This document shows positions 17,896 to 26,110 of a DNA stretch of 64,000 nucleotides, piece by piece. Source of the stretch: DATHWB01 sp041744795 (GTDB lineage Bacteria > Actinomycetota > Acidimicrobiia > Spongiisociales > ZC4RG35); the NCBI GenBank assembly GCA_041744795.1, contig JBGTKD010000173.1:1-64000 (forward strand), in the 5' to 3' direction. Position 1 is the first letter of the stretch. The number at the start of each line of letters is the position of its first letter. The notes beneath the pieces are model-generated. The model made no database searches. It was given only the letters and a program-made list of their open reading frames with translations, and was not told where the DNA came from. The translations under genes and the position numbers were made by a program.

Positions 17896-18329
17896 GACGG
17901 TCTTGGGCGAACCGAGAACCTCAAACGGCTGGCGACCTCGTTGTTCAGCATGACAACGAAGGAATAGGCGCCGGTCGAAGGGAACGAAAGATTGTTGAAG
18001 GTGAAGGATCTCGCGACCCCAATGTCGCTGCCCTCGGGAATGCCCTGGGGTCGGGCCACTTTGACGCCCTGGGCAACTGGTGGCGTCGGGAGAACGCGCC
18101 CCCCGTCCTCGTCCTGTAAGTCGACACCGATTACAAGAACCTGGTCGGTCCAACTCCACGGCACCCGCACCCGCAGGCCCAGGCCCAGGCTGGGATATCG
18201 AGCAGGGAAGTCGGCCACGAAGAGCGTGTCCCACCCGCCGCCCAACACGTAAAGCTTGCCCTGCACTACCTGGACTGCGTCAGCCAGCAGTGCGAAATCG
18301 ACCGTCGGTTTGATCTCTTCTGTCGTCAC
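17892..18329 (-). CDS. DUF6941-like conserved protein of unknown function
   Basis: This 145-residue protein opens with the pattern KPTVDFALLADAVQVVQGKL, then a Gly-rich turn and FPARYPSLGLGLRVRVPW. This resembles a beta-rich actinobacterial family annotated as DUF6941, but the family name is from memory of the pattern. The middle holds a PEGSDIGVARSFTFNNLSF block, and the C-terminal part ends with FSVRPRPS. I chose the GTG at 18329 because TAGGAT lies 7 nt upstream, a leaderless signature; an upstream extension to 18362 is possible but lacks support. It is the first gene of an operon with the LON and HAD genes. Confidence 0.7.
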   Translation of the reverse strand: MTTEEIKPTVDFALLADAVQVVQGKLYVLGGGWDTLFVADFPARYPSLGLGLRVRVPWSWTDQVLVIGVDLQDEDGGRVLPTPPVAQGVKVARPQGIPEGSDIGVARSFTFNNLSFPSTGAYSFVVMLNNEVASRLRFSVRPRPS

Positions 18330-18336
18330 GGAGACG

Positions 18337-18342
18337 ATCCTA
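18337..18342 (-). promoter_or_regulatory. Putative -10 element for the leaderless DUF6941-LON-HAD operon
   Basis: On the minus strand TAGGAT is followed by 7 nt and the GTG at 18329. Confidence 0.5.
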
Positions 18343-18413
18343 CCCGCCCGACAATTCCGCACCCGGTCGACCTCGTTTATCGTCAGCGACCAATTGACGA
18401 GCCAGGAGCCTTC

Positions 18414-19730
18414 GTGACCGCTACCCCAATCGCCCCCGCATCTGGACGCCTAGGCGTCCTCCTCCCCGGTATGGGCGCGGTGGCAACCACATTCATTGCC
18501 GGTGTAATGGCGACCCGAAAGGGCATTTCGTCTCCCATCGGATCGATGACCCAGATGGGAAGAATCCGGCTCGGCAAACGCACGGACAATCGGACTCCCC
18601 TCGTTCGCGAATTCGTCAGCCTCGCTCCCCTAGACGATCTCGTGTTCGGCGGTTGGGACCCATATTCAGAAGACGCTTACAGCGCCGCGATGCGAGCCGG
18701 GGTTCTAGATCCTGCGCTTCTCGAATCAGTTGGTGACGAGATGCGGGCAATCAAGCCGATGAAGGCCGTATTCGACGGCAAATGGGTCACACGGCTCGAA
18801 GACACCGACCACGTGGCTTCGTACGGATCTCACCTCGAAGCAGTCGAGAGCCTGGTTGAAGACATCGAACGGTTCCGCGCCGAGAACGGCTGTGATCGCC
18901 TGGTGATGGTTTGGTGCGGTTCGACCGAGGCCTATGAGGAGCCGAGCGCAGTCCATGAGTCTCTCGCAGCCTTTGAAGAGGGCCTCAAGAACAACGACCC
19001 AGCCATCGCCCCCTCCCAGCTGTACGCCTACGCGGCGTTGACGACGGGCGTTCCGTTCGCCAATGGTGCTCCGAACCTGTCTGTTGACTTTCCGGCGATG
19101 GTCGAGCTCGCCATTCGCGAGAGGGTCCCGATCTGTGGCAAGGACTTCAAGACCGGACAGACGTTAATGAAGACGATTCTGGCCCCAGGCTTGAAAACCA
19201 GGAGCCTGGGAATCCATGGCTGGTTCTCCACGAACATCCTGGGCAACCGTGACGGCGAGGTTCTCGATGCCCCCGAAAACTTCCGCTCCAAGGAGGTCTC
19301 AAAGCTGGGGGTACTGGAGACGATCCTCCAGCCCGAAGTCAACCCCGAGTTGTACGGCGACCTTTATCACAAGGTCAGGATCGAGTACTACCCGCCCCGC
19401 GGAGACGACAAGGAGGGCTGGGACAACATCGACATCTTCGGATGGCTCGGATACAAGATGCAGATCAAGGTCGACTTCCTTTGCAAGGACTCCATCCTTG
19501 CGGCTCCTTTGGTTCTTGATCTCGCCCTGTTCCTCGATCTTGCCGCCCGCGCTGGCAAGGGTGGCATCCAGGAGTGGTTGTCGTTCTACTTCAAGAGTCC
19601 CCAAACCGCCCGAGGTCTTTATCCGGAACATGACATCTTCATTCAGCAGAAGAAGCTGAAGAACACTCTGCGCGCGTGGATGGGTGAAGACTTGATCACC
19701 CATCTCGGCGACGAATACTACGAGGAGTGA
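18414..19730 (+). CDS. ino1: Inositol-3-phosphate synthase
   Basis: This enzyme converts glucose 6-phosphate to inositol 3-phosphate using NAD as a cycling cofactor, feeding inositol lipids and, in many actinobacteria, mycothiol. The nucleotide-binding turn LLPGMGAVATTFIAG is near residue 15. The active-site block GKDFKTGQTLMKTILAPGL and the following GWFSTNILGNRDG are diagnostic. YYPPRGDDKEGWDNIDIFGW and CKDSILAAPLVLDLALFLD complete the C-terminal part. At 438 aa it belongs to the longer bacterial type rather than the 360-residue mycobacterial type. The GTG start has CCAGGAG at 6-12 nt upstream. It precedes arfB by 6 nt. Confidence 0.95.
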   Translation: MTATPIAPASGRLGVLLPGMGAVATTFIAGVMATRKGISSPIGSMTQMGRIRLGKRTDNRTPLVREFVSLAPLDDLVFGGWDPYSEDAYSAAMRAGVLDPALLESVGDEMRAIKPMKAVFDGKWVTRLEDTDHVASYGSHLEAVESLVEDIERFRAENGCDRLVMVWCGSTEAYEEPSAVHESLAAFEEGLKNNDPAIAPSQLYAYAALTTGVPFANGAPNLSVDFPAMVELAIRERVPICGKDFKTGQTLMKTILAPGLKTRSLGIHGWFSTNILGNRDGEVLDAPENFRSKEVSKLGVLETILQPEVNPELYGDLYHKVRIEYYPPRGDDKEGWDNIDIFGWLGYKMQIKVDFLCKDSILAAPLVLDLALFLDLAARAGKGGIQEWLSFYFKSPQTARGLYPEHDIFIQQKKLKNTLRAWMGEDLITHLGDEYYEE

Positions 19731-19736
19731 GGTCTG

Positions 19737-20162
19737 GTGGCGGGTCCCGCACCCGACGACGACTTGGAAGTCGGCGAGTGGAGTATCCCGTCGTCGGAAC
19801 TCGAGTGGAGGTTTTCGACTTCAGGCGGTCCCGGGGGACAACACGCCAACCGGTCGAACACCCGCGCTGACCTGATTTTCGACCTGACTGCCACTGAAGT
19901 CTTCCCGACCGATGTTCAACGACGTATGACCGAACGTCTCGGATCTGACCCCCTCGTGGTCTCAGTCGCGGAAAGTCGATCCCAGTTCCGAAACCGGATG
20001 CTGGCGAGGGCCAGGATGCGAGATCTGCTCGTGGGCGCAATGAAGGAGACTCGCCGACGGCGGCCCACCAAGCCAACCAGGACCTCTAAGCGAAAGCGCT
20101 TGGACGACAAGCGGGCACGCAGCGAGAAGAAGAAACTCCGTCGTCAGCCGCCTGTGGACTGA
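19737..20162 (+). CDS. arfB: Alternative ribosome-rescue factor ArfB (peptidyl-tRNA hydrolase, YaeJ type)
   Basis: ArfB enters stalled ribosomes lacking a codon in the A site and hydrolyses peptidyl-tRNA. The GGQ motif is at residues 33-35 in SGGPGGQHANRSNTRA, and the C-terminal tail is very basic (KRKRLDDKRARSEKKKLRRQ), as needed to occupy the mRNA channel. The 141-residue length is typical and there is no codon-recognition domain, which separates it from RF1 and RF2. The GTG is preceded by GAGGAGTGAGG formed by the end of ino1, so translation is probably coupled. It ends at the base before the convergent ligase gene. Confidence 0.93.
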   Translation: MAGPAPDDDLEVGEWSIPSSELEWRFSTSGGPGGQHANRSNTRADLIFDLTATEVFPTDVQRRMTERLGSDPLVVSVAESRSQFRNRMLARARMRDLLVGAMKETRRRRPTKPTRTSKRKRLDDKRARSEKKKLRRQPPVD

Positions 20163-21521
20163 CTACGAAGCGCTTCCTGTGTCGAATAGGCGGGCGACCG
20201 CCGAGCGGTCGACTTTTCCGACCCCGATCATCGGAAGTTCTGATACCCGCACCCAACGACGCGGAATCTCGAAGCTCGCAAGGACACCACGCAGATGTGT
20301 CTCGATATCTGGGTGATCCGCAGTACCGGTGTAAGCAGCAGCAACCAACTCACCCCACCGAGGGTCCGGCACGCCTACGACCGCCACACGTCCAACTCCC
20401 GACAGTCGAGCGATCGCCGACTCGACACGCTCGGGCATGACGTTCTCGCCCCCGGTGACGATCACCGAGTCACTCCTGCCGATCACCTCCAGACGGTTCC
20501 CGTGCATTGCACCTAGGTCGCCGGTGACCAACGGACCGACCCGATCAGGCTCATCCAGGTAGCCGCGAGAGACCATCGGTCCATCGACCACGACGTGTCC
20601 TGTCTCCGAAACGGAAACCGAAGCCCCGTCGAGGACGACCAGCCGGTCAGGGCGCGGCTCAGCAGGGTCGGCCGTTGCGACCTGAGACCCGGTCTCGGTC
20701 ATCCCGTAGGTGGGGAGCAGCAAGAGGGGTGATGCCGACAAAGCTCTCTCAGATGCCGGGCCGCCACCGATCAAACCGCAGCGGAAGTTGGGAGCCCGGT
20801 CGAGGCCATATTCCAAGAGTTGTTCGACCATCGGCGACACGAAGGAGGCCAGAGTCACCTCCCCATCTTGGATCAGTCCGACAACCTTTCCTGGGTTAAA
20901 AGGCCCAGCGAGAAGCACGGCAGAACCTTGGCGGACGGATCGCCAGAGGATCGAAAGGCCCCCCACGTGGTGAAGCGGCAGCACAGCCAGCCAGCGGTCG
21001 GATGCAGAGTGGTCGATGTGGGCGGCGGAGGCGGCGGCACTTGCCTCGATGTTGGCCCAGGTGAGTCGGGCAGCACGAGGCAACCCAGAGGTTCCCGAGG
21101 TAAAGACTGCACTGTGGGCGGCGTCATCCTCGGGCTCGGCCAGCCCTAGGGACGTCTCGAAGTCGTGTGCGGACCCCAACACGGAATGGACCCCTGCGAT
21201 CTCCGAGAGTCGCCGTCGCTCGACGTCGTCGACCGTGGCAGGCAGCGGCACAAGGGTCATCCCCGCCATAGGGACAGCCAGCGCCATGAGCACGGACTCA
21301 ACGTTGGGGTACATGACGACGCCTACGCGGGCTCCCAAAGGGAGCTTCGACCTGACTCCGCCAGCCAATGCCGCCACCCGCTGATAGGCGTGTCCGAAGT
21401 CGACAGTCTGGCGACCGTCGATCAGAAACGGAGCATCCGGTGTGTCACGCGCCCAGCGGGAAAGCCAGTCCAAGAGGAGTTCAATCCCCCCAGTAGCGCT
21501 GCTCACGTAACGGATCCCCAT
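20163..21521 (-). CDS. menE: MenE-like o-succinylbenzoate-CoA ligase (ANL superfamily)
   Basis: This adenylate-forming enzyme activates a carboxylic acid as an acyl-CoA, probably o-succinylbenzoate in menaquinone synthesis. Visible are the P-loop-like FTSGTSGLPRAARLTW, the LPTYGMTETGSQ motif, TGDLGAMHGNRLEVIGRSD and the C-terminal GVGKVDRSAV with the catalytic Lys. The size (about 450 aa) and short linkers fit MenE better than long-chain acyl-CoA ligases. No other men gene is in the window, so the substrate is inference. The start is uncertain: the ATG at 21521, a GTG at 21506 or a TTG at 21473 are possible, and the first two lie inside the end of the upstream gene. Confidence 0.8.
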   Translation of the reverse strand: MGIRYVSSATGGIELLLDWLSRWARDTPDAPFLIDGRQTVDFGHAYQRVAALAGGVRSKLPLGARVGVVMYPNVESVLMALAVPMAGMTLVPLPATVDDVERRRLSEIAGVHSVLGSAHDFETSLGLAEPEDDAAHSAVFTSGTSGLPRAARLTWANIEASAAASAAHIDHSASDRWLAVLPLHHVGGLSILWRSVRQGSAVLLAGPFNPGKVVGLIQDGEVTLASFVSPMVEQLLEYGLDRAPNFRCGLIGGGPASERALSASPLLLLPTYGMTETGSQVATADPAEPRPDRLVVLDGASVSVSETGHVVVDGPMVSRGYLDEPDRVGPLVTGDLGAMHGNRLEVIGRSDSVIVTGGENVMPERVESAIARLSGVGRVAVVGVPDPRWGELVAAAYTGTADHPDIETHLRGVLASFEIPRRWVRVSELPMIGVGKVDRSAVARLFDTGSAS

Positions 21522-22080
21522 ACATGTGGTACCCGTTCCGCTCCCAGAAACCAGGCTCGTCGTGGTCGAGGAACCTGAAGCCCCTGACCCACTTCACAGA
21601 CTTCCAGAAGTAGAGGTGAGGCACCACGAGACGCAAGGGCCAACCGTGTTCCAGATCCAGGTCTTCGCCTCCGAACTTCCATGCCAACAGGTTCTCGTCC
21701 CTTAAGAAGTCCTCGACCGGCAGGTTGGCCGTAAAGCCGTGTTCGGCCCACACGAGCACATGCGAGGCGGAAGCAGACAGTTCGAAGGGGCGCATGAAAT
21801 CGGTCACGGACACGCCATGCCAGTTCGTGTCGAGCTTCGACCATTTCGTGACACAGTGGATGTCGACAGTTCGATCGACTGTTGGCATGGCCTTGATCTC
21901 GTCGAGGCTGAACTTCGCGCCTTCCTCGACGAGGCCCTCGACAACGAAGTCCCAACTGGCAAGTTCGATGCGAGGAGTCGCCCCAGCGTGGAGAACCGGA
22001 AACCGGTCGGTCACGTACTGACCGGGCGGCACCCTGCCAGCTTCAACTCCATCAGACTCGGTTCCCCTGAAGAATGCCAA
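21481..22080 (-). CDS. Sulfite-oxidase-like molybdopterin oxidoreductase
   Basis: This 199-residue protein is a compact member of the sulfite oxidase fold, which holds a molybdopterin cofactor. The molybdenum-binding Cys is Cys76 in DIHCVTKWSK, and the block HGWPLRLVVPHLYFWKSVKW is the typical cofactor-binding region. It has no signal peptide or heme domain, so it is probably cytoplasmic, like short YedY-type homologues. The start is a TTG at 22080 preceded by AAAGGGAG at 5 nt. It overlaps the ligase gene downstream. The natural substrate is unknown; reduction of oxidised methionine, as done by MsrP (YedY), is one option. Confidence 0.88.
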   Translation of the reverse strand: MAFFRGTESDGVEAGRVPPGQYVTDRFPVLHAGATPRIELASWDFVVEGLVEEGAKFSLDEIKAMPTVDRTVDIHCVTKWSKLDTNWHGVSVTDFMRPFELSASASHVLVWAEHGFTANLPVEDFLRDENLLAWKFGGEDLDLEHGWPLRLVVPHLYFWKSVKWVRGFRFLDHDEPGFWERNGYHMYGDPLREQRYWGD

Positions 22081-22102
22081 CTCGACTCCCTTTGACCGGC
22101 AA

Positions 22103-22108
22103 TACCCT
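22103..22108 (+). promoter_or_regulatory. Putative -10 element for a near-leaderless thioredoxin-like gene
   Basis: TACCCT is followed by 8 nt and the ATG at 22117. It lies in the 36-nt divergent gap. Confidence 0.45.
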
Positions 22109-22116
22109 ATCGAGCG

Positions 22117-22689
22117 ATGCCAACCTCGGAACTCACCGATGTGTTCCCGGAACCCGTTGTTCCGCTGCGGCCTGCCCGCGGCCGGTTGACGGTGGTCTTC
22201 GCCGTCGTAGTGGGTCTAGGCCTACTTGTCTCCCAAGGCTTGAGCGATCCAGGTGATGCAGGTTCAGGCGGAGCACTTACGGGTGTCGCCCCCGAAGTGG
22301 CGATGACCACCTTCGACGGATCCCCCTGGAGGCTTTCGGAACACTTGGCGGGTGACGGCCGGCCGGTAGTCCTCAACCTATGGGCGAGTTGGTGCCTGCC
22401 ATGTCTCGAAGAGATTCCTGAACTGTCAAAATTCTCGGACTCCCACCCGGAGTTTCTCGTCGTCGGCGTGGCCGTGGAAGATCGACTCGACGCAGCCCGC
22501 CGAATGGTCGGTGATCTAGCCCCGTCCTATCTGGTCGGCATGGACGACACCGGACGATTACGGGATCGCTACCCGTCGGTTGGGATGCCGTTCACTGTCG
22601 TAATCGACCGACAGGGTGTCATCCGATGGTCGAAGGTCGGCGGCGTCACGGCCTCAGAGTTGGAGGCGGCCGTCTCCGGGATTCGTTGA
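22117..22689 (+). CDS. Membrane-anchored TlpA/ResA-like thiol-disulfide oxidoreductase
   Basis: This redoxin acts outside the membrane, as do TlpA, ResA and CcmG in reducing apocytochrome or other exported proteins. An N-terminal anchor spans about residues 24-40. The active site WASWCLPCLEEIP has Cys93 and Cys96, and the cis-Pro lies in VGMPFTVVIDRQG. The 190-residue length is normal. The 36-nt intergenic space to the sulfite-oxidase-like gene holds both promoters. The gene ends at the base before the convergent sortase gene. No cytochrome c maturation gene is nearby, so the client is unknown. Confidence 0.9.
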   Translation: MPTSELTDVFPEPVVPLRPARGRLTVVFAVVVGLGLLVSQGLSDPGDAGSGGALTGVAPEVAMTTFDGSPWRLSEHLAGDGRPVVLNLWASWCLPCLEEIPELSKFSDSHPEFLVVGVAVEDRLDAARRMVGDLAPSYLVGMDDTGRLRDRYPSVGMPFTVVIDRQGVIRWSKVGGVTASELEAAVSGIR

Positions 22690-23421
22690 TTAGGAGACGT
22701 CAGCGAACTGGGTCTCGAAGAGGAACTGGGCGTAGTCAAGGTTCGGACCCGCCGTGAGCTCCGCTTGAATTATCAGCCGCTTGGCGGCAGAGAACTTCGG
22801 GTGACATGTCGTGAGCGTCAACCACGCCCCAGGCTTCGGATCGGTTACCCACACGTCGTATGGGGTGACGATGAAAGACTCGCGCACGGTGTATTCGTGA
22901 ACGCCAATGGCTGTCTCTACCTCGATCACATCACCGGGCGAAAGCTGATCAAGGTCGAAGAACGGTGCTCCATGTGTGGTTCGGTGCCCGGAGATCACGG
23001 CGTTTCCTGGCTGACCGGGGAGAGGAGTCCACGGCATGTGACCAGGCCCCTGGTTGATGGTCGACGGCAGAACACCACCGAACAACACCCAATCAACATC
23101 GATGGACGGGATCCGGATCATCCCCAGCGCCTCGCCCTCCTCGACGCCCACCTCGGGGTGGAAGCTGACGGTCTTGACCTCACGCGGTTCTGTGGTGGTA
23201 GTGGTACCGGGGGTTTCGGCCGGCGGCGGGAAGGTCACCGTCACTGGCGTCTCGAGGTCGCTGCGACGCTCATCGAACTCGTCTACCAGCACTTCTCTGG
23301 CTGTCTCCTGGACGCGCGTGTTCAACACGTCGGTCACGACGAGCTGATATGCGACGATGCCCAGCGTCAGTACACCGGTCCACACCATGGCGAAACCGGC
23401 GATCCTGATCATTCTCTGCAT
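22690..23421 (-). CDS. Class E sortase
   Basis: Sortases cleave an LPxTG-like signal and attach proteins to the cell wall. An N-terminal anchor spans about residues 8-29, followed by a Thr/Pro-rich linker (about 55-80). The catalytic residues are His146 (SGHRTTHGAPFF), Cys206 (LTLTTCHPKF) and Arg215 (AAKRLII). The pattern and single anchor match class E of high-GC Gram-positive bacteria, which favours LAxTG-type signals. No sortase substrate is encoded next to it. It is preceded by a possible promoter at 23429-23456. At 243 aa it is complete. Confidence 0.92.
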   Translation of the reverse strand: MQRMIRIAGFAMVWTGVLTLGIVAYQLVVTDVLNTRVQETAREVLVDEFDERRSDLETPVTVTFPPPAETPGTTTTTEPREVKTVSFHPEVGVEEGEALGMIRIPSIDVDWVLFGGVLPSTINQGPGHMPWTPLPGQPGNAVISGHRTTHGAPFFDLDQLSPGDVIEVETAIGVHEYTVRESFIVTPYDVWVTDPKPGAWLTLTTCHPKFSAAKRLIIQAELTAGPNLDYAQFLFETQFADVS

Positions 23422-23428
23422 TGGCCCA

Positions 23429-23456
23429 AGGCTATCGGCTGTCCAACGTTGCGCAA
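23429..23456 (-). promoter_or_regulatory. Putative sortase promoter
   Basis: On the minus strand TTGCGC (23451-23456) and TAGCCT (23429-23434) are separated by 16 nt, just upstream of the sortase ATG at 23421. Confidence 0.35.
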
Positions 23457-23460
23457 TGCC

Positions 23461-24225
23461 TCATCGACCCCGAAACTCCGGAATCCGCTTTTCGGCGAAG
23501 GCACTCACCCCTTCTCGGGCGTCTTCGGTGGACGCCACGGCAGTGAGTCCTGCCTGAAGCCGATCAAGGGCTGTGTCCGGGTCGGTTGCCATGGCGGCCA
23601 TGAACGCGTCCCGTCCGAGCATCAGCGAACCTGGACTGTTTCGGAGTGCTTCGAGGGTCTCGGCGACCGCTGTATCGAGTTGGGACCGCGGAACCACTCT
23701 CGACACGGCACCAAGGCGTAAAGCCTCGGCGGGCGTGATGGTCCGACCGGTGAGCATCAGTTCCAAGGCCGCCTTTTGCGGCATGGCGCGGGCGAGGGCA
23801 ACGGTGATCATCATCGGCCACAGACCTACCCGCACCTCGGGTACTCCGAGCTTTGCGTCATCGACGCAGATCGTGATGTCGCAGGCCACCGCCAGCCCGA
23901 ACCCGCCTGCGAGGGCGTGACCGTTCACCCGGGCAACCGTTGGCTTGCCTCCCCGCCACAACAACCGCAGAAGATCGGCAAACCGCCCACGCTCGGCGTG
24001 CCTGGCGACCGGGTCCTCGAAAAACCCGGACGCAAGATCTCCACCGGCGCTGAACGTGGAATCGCCTGCTCCGGTGATCACTATGACCTCAATAGAGGTG
24101 TCGGCGATGGCCCGCTGGACACCGTCGAGCAGACCCGAGATCGTTGCAGAACTGAGGGGGTTGCGACGCTCCGGGTCGTTGATCGTGACGGTGGCGACAG
24201 CGTTTTCGGTTTCGTATCTGACCAT
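23461..24225 (-). CDS. Enoyl-CoA hydratase/isomerase family protein
   Basis: This crotonase-fold enzyme acts on acyl-CoA substrates, most likely hydrating an enoyl-CoA. The oxyanion-hole motifs are SAGGDLAS (after TGAGDSTF) and ALAGGFGLAVACDITI. Residues 100-135 carry the LGVPEVRVGLWPMM helix in which one catalytic Glu normally lies. The start at 24225 gives 254 aa, normal for the family; the frame is open upstream but that extension lacks family sequence. The second catalytic Glu is not obvious, so isomerase or other crotonase activity is possible. It stands 39 nt upstream of the sortase gene, with no functional link evident. Confidence 0.88.
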   Translation of the reverse strand: MVRYETENAVATVTINDPERRNPLSSATISGLLDGVQRAIADTSIEVIVITGAGDSTFSAGGDLASGFFEDPVARHAERGRFADLLRLLWRGGKPTVARVNGHALAGGFGLAVACDITICVDDAKLGVPEVRVGLWPMMITVALARAMPQKAALELMLTGRTITPAEALRLGAVSRVVPRSQLDTAVAETLEALRNSPGSLMLGRDAFMAAMATDPDTALDRLQAGLTAVASTEDAREGVSAFAEKRIPEFRGR

Positions 24226-24257
24226 GTGAACCACATTGTGCCGCGCCAGGGCTGTGA

Positions 24258-24263
24258 TAGCGT
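24258..24263 (+). promoter_or_regulatory. Putative -10 element for a near-leaderless DUF5317 gene
   Basis: TAGCGT is followed by 8 nt and the ATG at 24272. Confidence 0.45.
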
Positions 24264-24271
24264 TCAAAGCC

Positions 24272-24850
24272 ATGCTGTGGCTTGTCATCGTCCTATTTGT
24301 GGCGATGTCCCTCGCGGTACTGCGGGGGGGCCGCCTATCGAATCTGGCCGACATTCGGCTACGAATGTGGTGGCTTCTGCCACTGGGATTCAGCATGCAG
24401 GGAGGTGCGGCCCTCGTCGATCCCGGGTTCGGCTTCTACCTCGTGCTGCTCTCCTACGTTCCTCTCCTGGGTCTGATGATCCTCAATCGCGATCGGGACG
24501 GGCTGTGGCTCGCAGGAGTGGGGGTCCTTCTCAACTTCACTGTGATCGCCCTCAACGGCGGAATGCCGGTGTTAGAGGGCGCGATCGAAGTAGCCGCCGG
24601 GTATGCCCCCGGTGGTGCTGACCTGACCAACGCCGCCAAACACACTGAGATGGGCGAGGGGACCATGCTGGCGTTCCTCGCAGACGTGATACCGATCCGC
24701 ATGGCCAACCAGGGCTCGGTCATCTCGATCGGCGACGTGTTCTTGGCGGTCGGTCTGGGACGGTTCCTCGAAGCCGAGTTGCGCAGACCCGTTCGCTGGT
24801 TCAAGCCCGGAGTGAAGCTGCAAGGCGGATCGGCCAACCGGCCCCGTTGA
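24272..24850 (+). CDS. DUF5317-like membrane protein
   Basis: This 192-residue protein has about four membrane segments in its first 110 residues (starting MLWLVIVLFVAMSLAVLRGG) and the NGGMPV motif seen in DUF5317 proteins, followed by a soluble loop and a C-terminal segment (GSVISIGDVFLAVGLGRFL). The family has no assigned function. I chose the ATG at 24272 because TAGCGT lies 8 nt upstream; an upstream start at 24236 would add non-hydrophobic residues. It converges with an HD-GYP gene with no base between the stop codons. Confidence 0.72.
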   Translation: MLWLVIVLFVAMSLAVLRGGRLSNLADIRLRMWWLLPLGFSMQGGAALVDPGFGFYLVLLSYVPLLGLMILNRDRDGLWLAGVGVLLNFTVIALNGGMPVLEGAIEVAAGYAPGGADLTNAAKHTEMGEGTMLAFLADVIPIRMANQGSVISIGDVFLAVGLGRFLEAELRRPVRWFKPGVKLQGGSANRPR

Positions 24851-26110
24851 TCAGCGCCTACTGACGGACCGGTCGAAGTCTCCCCGTCGTTCCAGTAGCC
24901 GACGCAACACGGCAACCACCTCGGGGTCGAAGTCGTAGACCGAGCCGCGATGAAGTTTCTCCATCGACTCCAAGGGTGAGAACCCGAGCTCGCTCACGGA
25001 TTCGTCGTAGGCGCTGCACACCTTCACGATCTTGGCGGCGACCGGAACGTCCTCGTTGGACTCGACTCCTGGGTTTCGATAAGGCTCGTACTGTCTCAGA
25101 ACCACTTCGCTCACCTCGGCGAGATAGGAAGTCTCCCCCACGATCTCCGAACCCCACTTGGCGATGTCGTTATCCGTAAAACCCATCCTCAGCACACTCG
25201 GTTCGTTCAATGAGATACGACCGATGTCGTGGAGGAGCGCGGCGTATTCAACCGTGTCGACGTCCCTGGGTCGCAGGCCGAGTTCGGCTGCGACTCCTAC
25301 GGCCAACTCAGCCGTGCGCGCCGCATGCCCGGGATCGGAGTGACCCGCCACTTCTGGAATCCGAGCAAGCGACCGCATTGTCTGGGAATAGGTCTGTCGA
25401 GCATCCACATAACGCCGAAACGCGCCGTGGGCGAAGGCATACGGCAGTGCAGCCACTGCTAGCGCCCACCACTCAATTACCTCGAACGCAATGCCGAATA
25501 GCGCCCCGGAAGCCACCAGCGACAGGTACACGCTGAGGTCCCGGGCCGTGTCAAGGGCGACATACAGCCGGGGTCCCGCGCCAGCCGTGCCTGATCTCAG
25601 AACGGCGCTCGTCAGAATCTCCGCGCCAAAACCTGCTCCCGCCGCGGCAACGAAGAATAACGCCACCCGCCATTCGGGTAGGAAGGCTGCGTCGACCCTC
25701 TGGCTTACAAACGCGAACGCACCGATATAGGCCGAATAAGACAGTGTCCGCTTAAGGAGGCCGGCTAACACAACCCTCTGATCGTCACCCTGGGCCGCCT
25801 GGAGAATCCAATAGAGGGCCACACCGATGGCGAGAACTACAACCGACTCGCGAGGGGATAGGACACCTGGGGAGTCCTCGGTTGAGATGAAGGGAAGCGC
25901 GGCAACGACCAGGTACCCCGCAGTGAACCTGCTTCGCCCTGCAGACGGCACCTTGATCTGCGAGGCAAGCATGAAAGCGACCGAAGCACCGATTATCCAG
26001 GTCAGGTCGTCGCCGGTCTGATAGAGAACGTACGCGACCCCGGCAGCCGCGATGGGAAGGGTGGCGGAAAGAATCCACACCCAGCGGGCAATGTTGTGCC
26101 ATTCACCCAT
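24851..26110 (-). CDS. Polytopic membrane protein with degenerate HD-GYP domain (second of pair)
   Basis: The N-terminal 230 residues hold about seven membrane helices. The C-terminal part is an HD phosphohydrolase domain: GHSDPGHAARTAELA supplies the first His, and YAALLHDIGRISLNE the HD pair. Later landmarks of true HD-GYP proteins are altered: RQYEPYRNPGVES stands where HHExxDGxGYP is expected, while VCSAYDESVSE matches the DxFDAxTS helix weakly. It could still bind metal, but c-di-GMP hydrolysis is doubtful. It overlaps the upstream paralogue by 8 nt, so the two are made together and may form a heteromer. A length of 419 aa suggests a complete protein. Confidence 0.85.
   Translation of the reverse strand: MGEWHNIARWVWILSATLPIAAAGVAYVLYQTGDDLTWIIGASVAFMLASQIKVPSAGRSRFTAGYLVVAALPFISTEDSPGVLSPRESVVVLAIGVALYWILQAAQGDDQRVVLAGLLKRTLSYSAYIGAFAFVSQRVDAAFLPEWRVALFFVAAAGAGFGAEILTSAVLRSGTAGAGPRLYVALDTARDLSVYLSLVASGALFGIAFEVIEWWALAVAALPYAFAHGAFRRYVDARQTYSQTMRSLARIPEVAGHSDPGHAARTAELAVGVAAELGLRPRDVDTVEYAALLHDIGRISLNEPSVLRMGFTDNDIAKWGSEIVGETSYLAEVSEVVLRQYEPYRNPGVESNEDVPVAAKIVKVCSAYDESVSELGFSPLESMEKLHRGSVYDFDPEVVAVLRRLLERRGDFDRSVSRR

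Noticed and set aside
22765..23721. Plus-strand open frame of 318 codons opposite the sortase gene
   Set aside because: The sortase on the other strand has an intact catalytic triad; this frame has no recognisable pattern.
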